Position numbers and translations under genes: made by a program
Source: Peronospora farinosa
Lineage: Eukaryota > Oomycota > Peronosporomycetes > Peronosporales > Peronosporaceae
Assembly (NCBI GenBank): GCA_947646735.1
Contig: CANTFK010000139.1
Span: 1 to 64,000, forward strand
Direction: 5' to 3'
DNA length: 64,000 bases
Notes under the pieces: generated by a model
Database searches by the model: none
Told to the model about the DNA's origin: nothing
Seen by the model: only the letters and a program-made list of their open reading frames with translations
Shown here: positions 56,341-64,000 of the stretch, one piece after another
Layout of the letters: every line of letters starts with the position of its first letter
Position numbering within the stretch: the first letter of the stretch is position 1

Positions 56341-59300
56341 CTAATCTTCAGATTTTTTCTCTTCATGAGACTGCATTACTTCGAAACGATTACGGCGAAC
56401 TTGTTCGCGCTCAAATTCTTGCAAAATCTCGGGTGGTTGACGTCTTCTCCGGGTTGATCTGGAAATCGCAGCAACTTTAACCACCGATTCGGTCTGCTTC
56501 GGCTTCAACAACTCATCCAGTCTATTAAGAGTACTGAGATCTTGGCGATCTCCTTCCGAAGTGATGACCACGCCTTGTTCCTTCTGTAAAGCAGTACTCG
56601 CCAGTCGATCTGCACTTTGGTTCCAGTCGCGCTTCATATGTAAAAACTCATGGATCGGCCATGATAGAAGCTTCTCTATTGCTTTCTGTCGCAACAACTG
56701 CAGTCCAGGAGCCTTGCAATCAATTTCACCCCGCATCTGTCGAATCACGAGGTTGGAGTCGCCACAAAAAATAACGCGTCCCCTAGTCTGATTCTCCAAC
56801 AGATCAAAGCCTAATAGTAAACCCCGATATTCAGCTTCGTTCACTATTAAGTCCGTTGCATATTCCGATGCAGCAGCCACAATAGTCCACTCCGGAAGTT
56901 TCCATATTATCGCACTGTATGATCCACCCTTTCGCTTGGTTCGTGCCGATCCATCGAAACTGACGACCAAGAGACTTTCATCTTCTTCCACCGTAGGCGG
57001 TGGCATACTTAGAGTTTGCCTTGGCTGTTTCCGTGGAGCGATCGCAATCAACACTTCATCGACTTCTTCACGGGGAGTCACACTTGCAGCCAGGGCACCA
57101 AGTATTTCATCTTCGCCCTTTTCACATTTCTTGATCTCCAAAGTCCAAGTCGATAATAATGCGGCCCACCTAACTAGCCTGCCATTGAGACCGGAGGATT
57201 GCACCAACCAGGCCATCGTCGAGAACCGCGTAAGAACTTTAATCTCTCGCGAGACTAGCATGCGATAACATATATCCAAAATCCGAAGTAATGCTAGTAT
57301 CTCCTTCTCGACCATTCCGTAATTGATCTCATTAGGCTTCAGCGTTCGGCTTGTAAACGTAACTGGCCAGTATATGCCATCATACTCCTGCAACAAAGCT
57401 GCTGAAACTGCCCATTTACTCGCATATACGACAATTACCGGAGGCCGATCTGGATCGAAGTGTTTGAGGATAGGGGTATTAGCGATCTTGGCTTTCAACA
57501 TGGTAAATGCGATCATCGCTTTTTCCCATCGAGTCCGTCCTTCTGGATCTGGGTCGTCCCCAATATCAAACTTTTGATCTGAATCATTCCTGGTTGCGAC
57601 AGTCGAATCCAATGCATTCATCTTATCAGAACAGCGGATTTCATGGAAATCTGCTTCCCGTAATTCATATAGCACTGACGCATAAATCGCAAAGTCTTCG
57701 ACAAATCGACTATAGTAATTCAAGCTTCCCAGAAACGATTGCATCGATCGCAACGTGTTTGGGAACGGAATATTTACCAACGATACCAAATCCTTTGGAT
57801 GAGCTTCTATTCCTGCAAGTGAGACTTGATGACCCAGGTAATCCACTTTACGTCGTCCCCAGAAACTTTTAGCGAGACTGATCGACAAATTCCATTCATT
57901 GCATACTTCTAGCAATCGCTTTACCTTATCATATAAGGAGTCCCACGAGGGAGCTGTAATCAATATGTCATCAATATATGACCTTCGGCCGAGCACGGAT
58001 GTCTTCTGGCTAGTATCCGGTTCGCCTTCAGTGAATACATCAACCAGCTTTGGCGATCCCGTTACCGTATCAGTGGAGTCGAGTGATCCTGTGGTAATTG
58101 CATTTGGATCCGTACCGATCTTGAGGTATCCATACAGTGCATTATCAATTAGGCGTTGGTAAATCTGCGGAGCGTTTTTTAGCCCAAACGGCATTCGTAA
58201 CCACTCGAACGGCCTGACGGCGTAATAAAAGCAGATATCATCCTCGCTCGCTCGGTCATTTCCACGACCCAAAATCCACTCGCCATATCCAACGAACAAT
58301 ACCACATAGCTTTATCCATATCTTGCAATAATTCGCTAATCAGCGGCATAGGATACACCATCAATCTCGTGAGTTGATTCACCCGCCGATAGTCAATACA
58401 TAACCGGATGTCGACACCATTCTTTTTTATAATTACCACAATCGGCGAAGCCCATGGTGATGTCGACAGGCTGGATAATCCTGGCTGATAGTAATCCTTT
58501 GATTTGGTCAGCTAACTTCTCGCGAAATTTGGGAGCGACCGGTCGTACTCGTTGTGCGATCGGGTGTGCTCCACCAACATCGATATCACATACTGCTCCT
58601 CGAGCTGCAGGAGGAAGCGCATTTCCTTTGCCAATGAGTAAGTGTCGGTTCGCCCAAATCAATTGCCGTAGACTTTCTTGGTCCTTGGTTAAAGGAACTC
58701 CCGGATCGCCCACTTGGATATCATCAATCGTAACTGCTTCGGTGGATGACACAATCTCAGGCAAGGCAGCCATATGCTGATCCACATCTTCGACATACAA
58801 TTCACCAATCTCGTGATAATACATCGAGTCTTCAGGCTTCATCTTTACACTTCCTCCGGCTAAATTACATTCGTCGTTGATAGTTGTAGTATCACTAGCA
58901 GGCTCCTGTTCTCGCAGATCGCGATCCCGATCAGCCAGATCGCGGTCATTAACTACCGGATCGGCCAGATCGCGGTTATTGATTGCCAGATCAGCCAGAT
59001 CGCGGTCATTAACTACCGGATCGTCCAGATCGCGGTCATTAACTACCGTATCGTCCAGATCGCGGTCATCCACTACCGGATCGTCCAGATCGCGGTCATC
59101 AACTACCGGATCGTCCAGATCGCGGTCATTAACTACCAGATCAGCCAGATCACGGTCATTAGTTGTCGAATCACGCTCCATACATTCCTGTGTGTAGTTA
59201 TTGTGAGTGTAATTTTCTTCACCCCATGACCCTTGCACGTGATCGACATTTGACATCCCTCTGATCGCATTGATTACCCATGGAGATTGCGCTACTTGTT

Positions 59301-60492
59301 CACTTTCATCTTCGACCACCAGATCTTCTACATTGTTTCCACCGATTTCTCTTATTATCGCATCGCATTCTTCATTGGATCGTGTCGTGGGTTTCACTGT
59401 TTCCGTAGTCCTTTCTTCTGCTTCCTTTTTCGAGCGTGTTAATATCCTCTTTGGCGTAGGGTACGAAGGATGATCCACTAGCGGTCCGGTATATTCTTCC
59501 GGTGGTTCTTCTTCTCGATCCGTTGTCGCTTCGAACGCTAATGTCTGCCATTCGTTATACCGACGCGATCCCACCGAGACATATCCTGGAGACCGAGGTA
59601 TCATATCAGCGACCATCCACCAACCTAATGGCGATCCATGACTTCAAAATTACTTCTTGATCGCCGATATATGTCAGCTGTAGATACTTGATCTGACCTG
59701 GTCCCGTAGTTACTGTAGGTACCCACTTCGGATCGCGCCTCACCCAGATCTTGGCTTTAGGAGGACTAACTCCGATCTTCACTTCGGTCGATTTGCCCAC
59801 GGGAATCACCACAAATTGATCTGGAATTGTGATCGCTTGTATGGTCGCCCGATAAGGGGGTCTTCGTCCATTCAGAAGGATCCTGACCTCATCAGGTAAA
59901 CAAAGCGTTCCATCGGCTAAATCCAGGCGTACTCCAGCTGGGACCATGAAATCCATTCCTAGGATCGCGTCTTGGCCTACTTGATCTCCTACCCACGCAT
60001 CGAAATAATAGACTATCGATCCATTCAGCGTAATCTTGATTCTTGTACGACCGTCCGTCATGTATGTGTTCTCACCAATTCCAACACATTCTTGCCTCTG
60101 ACTCTCTTCAATGACACATCCTACCTTACGAGCAAAGGTGGTGTCGACGATTGAGACTTCGGCTCCAGAATCAAACAACATAATCGCCTTTTCATTGTTG
60201 ATCTTGCCCGTTGCCTTGGCTTGCTTGAACCATTTTCCTGGGGTATGATATTTCCAATATCCCCGTGATTCACCTGGTGCTAAGTCGAGCTCCATTTTCG
60301 CAGGCGATCGGGCATATTCATCAACTCTTACGACGCTTGATATTGAACGCAGAAATTTTGAATCTTCACATGTATTATTCGGGTCGATCTGAGTGTTAAC
60401 GCCCTGATCTGTCGATCTTCTTTCCACAAATGCATAAATGCAGAGCCTAGAACGCTCGGCTCGTACCAGATTCCAACCTGGCGAGCGTCCTA
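56341..60492 (-). pseudogene. pol: Gypsy pol of copy 2: protease, RT, tandem RNase H; integrase deleted
   Basis: Protease FDSGAEVSIVD (about 60160), spacer with DRDL repeats (58914-59165), RT with CIDYRRVNQ, RMPFGLKNAPQ and YIDD (58400-57960), degenerate first RNase H (VYASKWAVS where an Asp is expected; EKEILALLR kept), and second RNase H with FDGSA, NEAEY, GDSN, SADRLA (about 56960-56590). Then ILQ joins in frame to EREQVRRNRFEVMQSHEE, the tail that in copy 1 follows the chromodomain. Frameshifts by one base are seen near 59635, 58450 and 58215. Without integrase the element cannot insert itself. Confidence 0.88.
58914..59165 (-). repeat. Coding minisatellite in pol spacer (DRDL repeats)
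   Basis: About ten units of roughly 30 bp, plus-strand pattern TCNTCCAGATCGCGGTCAT with ACTACCGGA linkers, translated on the minus strand as NDRDLDDPVV/ADLVV. It is at the same place as the DRDP repeats of copy 1 (10198-10557) but expanded separately. Confidence 0.85.
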
Positions 60493-60499
60493 GTTTAAC
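60447..60499 (-). promoter_or_regulatory. Gag-pol -1 frameshift signal of copy 2
   Basis: On the minus strand GTTAAAC (60499-60493) precedes the gag TAG (60492-60490). Arms CTAGGACGCTCG (60493-60482) and CGAGCGTTCTAG (60458-60447) are unchanged from copy 1, while the loop has a base change, as expected if the stem is what matters. Confidence 0.78.
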
Positions 60500-62777
60500 A
60501 TTTCTTGAGCCTTCGGCGGAAGCATTCCAGCATGCTTGGTTGGGACATACCACTTGCGTATCATGTTGTAGAATTCTTCCATTCGACATTTTCCATGCTC
60601 ATGGATATCTCCGCAGGCAGCACAGGTGTAAAAACACTTGTCCGACGGATGTCCCTTACGACCACACTTCTGACACGTTAGTCTCTTCCAGCATCCACGA
60701 TCATCGTGTTTCTTCGACCCACAATGGGTACAAGCCTTCTGATTCACCACGCGATCTGGACCGCGATCTTGATCCAAATGGTCTGATCCCGCGCGTTGAT
60801 CACTATATTTCTTCACGCGATCTGGTACTGTGGCCACACATAAGTTGCGTCGATCTCGGCGTCTGATCCACTAATATCCGAGTCTGACTCACTGCTACTG
60901 CCTTCCAGACGAATCGCTCTCACAGCACGAGTTGGTTTCGAGGGTGCCGGAGTGGATGCCGACGCAGATCGCTGACGAAATTTGCTCGACCCCATTGCAC
61001 TCGGATACTGTCTTCCCTCCATGCGTTGATATGTTCGCAGAGTTTCTTCCATATCATCGGCGTCTCCAAGGCGTAACAACGTCAACTGCTTAGCCAGATC
61101 GCGATCGTCAAGTGTACCAATGAAATGTTCCACATGCTCTCGGCGAATTGAGGGCGATCCCTCCCGAATGGGAATTTTTGCTCGGATCGCGGCCACATTC
61201 AGTCGATACAAATATTCCAATGGCGTTTCATCAGATCGCTTCTTCGCATGATAGTATTGTCTCCCGACCGACATACCATATCCACAATACTGGATCATGA
61301 AGGTTTCCAACAACGACTTCCATGATTTCCGAGTGGATCGACTTAACTGGCTATACCAATTTCGTGCCGGCCCCGTAAGTAAATCACCAAATACTAGACA
61401 TTTTTCATCATCCGGGGCTTGGTCGCGTAAAAACGCCGACTTGGCCTTGTTGACCCAACTTCTCGCTCGATCTTCATCCTTGTCCCGTCCTGTAAATTCT
61501 TTTAGATCTGCGATCGCAGACATTCGAATCCGCTGTGTGACAAGTCCACCATCAGGTACAGCGCCTGCACTTGCGACTTGTGGCCGTCTTAGATCCTCCA
61601 ACCCCAAATCGTCTGGATCGTAATTATTGGATCGCGATTGACGCGATCCGGCCGATTCCATATCCACATCCGAAATGCAAACTTTTGGGGTGTTTGTGGG
61701 AATCGCGGTTCGACTGGCGGTCATGCGAGCTTGATCCTGCTCGTACTTTCTCATGGCAGCTTCAAAATAAGATTGCAATTGACCTGATCCATTCATATTC
61801 ATGTCTTCAGCTGTGAGCGCCGTCGTCGATTGTTCTCTGGCCTTAATCGGTGCCAGTCGCTCGCGAATATGCGCTGCACCAGCCGGTCCAAGTGACATTC
61901 GCTGCATATTAATCGAGTCGTCCGACTCCCCTTCGGATTCCGCTGACATATATTGCGAAGATCCAGTATGATATCCTTTTGGTATATCTGCAATCGGCTG
62001 GATCGTCTGATCCGCCGGATCGCGCTCTCCAGTTAGAGGAACTAGCTTCGAAAACAGAGATCGCCCTGCTTGGATCACCCGATCATGATCGCATTCCAAC
62101 AGCACCTGCGCGTCAAAAGCTCCAGCGGTGAATCCAGCGTTCTGGAGCAACTCCATAAGCCGACGGATCGCTTCCAACTGGTTCGTTGTCGGAATGGGAG
62201 CTGATATTGGTCCTCGCAGCGATCCAATCAGCTTCGGTTTCAAAATCTTTAGAACGGGATCGCTTGACAACAGATCTTTAAGCGCCTTCCAATGAAAACA
62301 CCATTCCAGCTGATCCAGTTGCCATCCTTTCGCCTTGTCTTCCTCATGCGCTGGCTTCACGTCAGTATCATCATGATCCGACTCAGGCGCCTTCATCTTC
62401 ACTCGAGATGGCTTCGAATTCTTCTTCTTCTTCGAATTCGGAGTGGTTTTGGATAAATTTCCTTCGGTTTTAACCGAAGGATTTTTATCCAGCGGATCGC
62501 GTTTTGCAACGCGATCCGCAGGGGTCCTCGAAAGGACCTGGGGAGGGGGTAGAGGTTTTTCTTCCAGATCGAGCGATCGATCTTCCTCCTTGGTTTTCTT
62601 TTCATCTGTGCCCCTCCCAAAACGCTAATGATCCGGGGATCTTTTTTCTTCACCCGTCTGCGGTGATCCCTTTGCCGCTGACGCTTCAATCCCAGGTTCA
62701 GTCTTGATCTTGACATCTTCTCTCAGGGACTCACGGTGAAATCCCGAGTCACCAGAAGATCCGGGCACGCGCACCAT
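60490..62777 (-). pseudogene. gag: Gypsy gag of copy 2, one amber stop and a frameshift
   Basis: Starts at ATG 62777-62775 in the primer-binding site (MVRVPGSSG). TAG at 62627-62625 stands where copy 1 has CAG; downstream the frame is open from about 62624 through the ATG at 62402 to 60813 (529 aa from that ATG). The capsid region RARSWVNKAKSAFLRDQAPDD and WYSQLSRSTRKSW is intact. Near 60865 a frameshift separates the three zinc knuckles (CTHCGSKKHDDRGC, CQKCGRKGHPSDKC, CAACGDIHEHGKC). The copy 1 and copy 2 stops differ, so the ancestor was open. Confidence 0.86.
62759..62777 (-). promoter_or_regulatory. Primer-binding site of copy 2, overlapping gag ATG
   Basis: On the minus strand, right after the LTR end CCACCACA at 62778, the bases ATGGTGCGCGTGCCCGGAT are identical to copy 1 at 6553-6571. 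Confidence 0.7.
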
Positions 62778-64000
62778 TGTGGTGGAGTGGGATTCGCAAA
62801 ATTGCTGATGCGATTCCAACTCTCCACTGGCGCCCGGACGACCGACTAACGGAGGGGGTACCCCGATTCCGTGTGTATAGCCTTCCTCACCTTGTGTACC
62901 CGTCGGTAGGGCGGGTTGCTCTCTTCTCGGTAGACTTGAGTCGATGTTGGACTTGATTGTGTTAGGGATAGGTGGAGGGCGATCGCGTGGAATTCCTCAC
63001 ACGATCGCAGTTGTTCTTGGGGTGCTCTATCTGAGTCGCCCTGATCTCCCTTGAGATCGCCTTGTCCAAAAATGTAGATACTTGATCCGCTTGCCTTCTG
63101 ACCACTTGAGCCGTCTCGCGATCTTGTATCTGGACTTCTTAGTCCTCTGCGTCCAATCGCAGCTTGAGTTGTTTTGTTGAGAATTCTTGCAATCCCTGGC
63201 CAAACAATCCAGGGATATGACTTGCGTAGTAGGTAGACTTCCTTGAGACGTCGGGAGGCCAAAGAATCCAGCCCGGAAGAGAAGTCGACACGTGTACTTA
63301 GAAGCAAATTGAACTCTGTTAATGTTAACCAATCAAATACCAAAACCTATGATCTTGACTATCTGTAGCTCAGGATCTATTGCCACGTATCGCCCTTTCG
63401 GAGAAATCAGATCTTGTAATGTGGTCCACTCCAATATCGCCGCGATCTGGATCGCTACCTCGCTCGGATCTAATACCATTTCAGTATCGGATAGCGGTAC
63501 TAAATAATTAGTATCGGATCGCGATACTAATAATTAGTATCGGATCGCGATACTTATTTTAGTATCGGATCGCGATACTAATAATTAGCATCAGATCGCG
63601 ATCCGCCGGATCACGACTTGTCCTCTTCACCGTTTCTCAGGTCATGTGAGATAGTTCATCTATGTGACATGTCATATCCACCATTCCAGTCCTCCATAGC
63701 GACGTGATCCACACCAGACCGTCTTCCACATGCTTGGATGTACCCATCCTCCTTCTTAGCGATCGCGTTCACGCGGATCGCCATCGGAAATACTGGAGAT
63801 CGCAATAGCGTAGTTCCTAGGCCATATTTGACCCCACATAGAAGTGCAAACTACACCATTCACTGTTTTCCATCCCATTTGACGTCATCTCGAAACCTTT
63901 CTACGAGATCGCGACTCATCAATATTGGCCGCGAGATCGCGACTCATTAATATTGGCCATTTCGGACTTAACCGAAAATATGCGATCACGCTTTGCGAAA
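62778..64000 (-). repeat. 5' LTR of copy 2, cut by the right edge
   Basis: Identical by eye to 54178-55400 at an offset of 8600 bp except at 63493 (A for C at 54893). About 640 bp of the LTR lie beyond the window. The hairpin array is present at 63483-63610; the 22-bp array would be outside. Confidence 0.92.

Larger units (their letters stand above)
54178..64000 (-). mobile_element. Ty3/Gypsy element of the same family, copy 2, lacking integrase and chromodomain
   Basis: In minus orientation: 5' LTR 62778-64000 (continues off the right edge), primer-binding site 62759-62777, gag, frameshift site, pol, polypurine-like tract (GCAGGGGACGAT, ending at 56039), 3' LTR 54178-56038. Compared with copy 1 it lacks about 1.6 kb of pol (integrase and chromodomain), the mitochondrial insert and the antisense gene. 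The visible 1223 bp of the 5' LTR differ from the 3' LTR at one position that I could find (54893 C against 63493 A). Gag has one stop and pol has several frameshifts, so the element could only have moved with proteins supplied in trans. Confidence 0.93.

Overview
The window looks like a nuclear contig of an oomycete, most likely Peronosporales (Phytophthora or a downy mildew). The genes are compact, with many GT-AG introns of about 46-102 bp (GTGCGT and GTAAGT donors are common). Gene content fits: ZCCHC10-like, EED, CAF-1 p60, kinesin-14, THH1/TOM1-like 7TM, ABCC and a sphingomyelin-synthase-like PAP2 protein. The flanks are long LTR retrotransposons of an oomycete type. Species cannot be decided from the sequence alone.

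Layout. (1) 1-20120 is a nest of retrotransposons. A Ty1/Copia element on the minus strand (5' LTR 19838-20120, gag 19076-19833, protease 1098-1341, remainder off the left edge) is split by a 17.7-kb Ty3/Gypsy element (1342-19075, plus strand, target duplication GTTG). It is interrupted again by another LTR of the same Gypsy family, in opposite orientation, at 1-1097. The Gypsy element has a 5.2-kb 5' LTR, swollen by a 17-18-bp satellite, against a 1.4-kb 3' LTR. Its gag and pol are broken. It carries a gag-pol -1 frameshift signal, a mitochondrial DNA insert, a chromodomain and a decayed antisense coiled-coil gene. (2) 20121-53051 is a gene island with no intact transposon. In order: calnexin(-), proteasome beta-4(+), ZCCHC10-like(-), MATE transporter(-), an uncertain gene(-), mitochondrial TyrRS(-), p24/TMED(-), a small 4-TM protein(+), CAF-1 p60(-), PAP2/SMS-like(+), GNAT(-), COX19(+), THH1/TOM1-like 7TM(-), ABCC(+), PD-(D/E)XK-like protein(+), an uncertain gene(-), UPF3(-), kinesin-14(-), EED(-). 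(3) 53052-54177 holds broken gag relics. (4) 54178-64000 is a second member of the same Gypsy family on the minus strand. Its two LTRs look almost identical over the 1.2 kb visible, yet gag and pol are broken and integrase plus chromodomain are cleanly deleted.

Common theme of the transposons. The palindromic core GATCGCGATC (or TCGCGATC) recurs in the U3 satellite of the LTRs, in hairpin units of the second LTR type, and inside pol, where it is translated as repeated DRDP/DRDL peptides between protease and RT. Both Gypsy copies start gag at an ATG that overlaps the tRNA primer-binding site, and both retain a GTTAAAC slippery heptamer followed by a 12-bp stem.

The host genes are mostly housekeeping (proteostasis, secretion, mitochondrial translation and COX assembly, RNA decay, chromatin). 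They form no operon-like pathway. Two chromatin genes, CAF-1 p60 and the PRC2 subunit EED, are in the island. I saw no RXLR or CRN effector, tRNA, rRNA or CRISPR.
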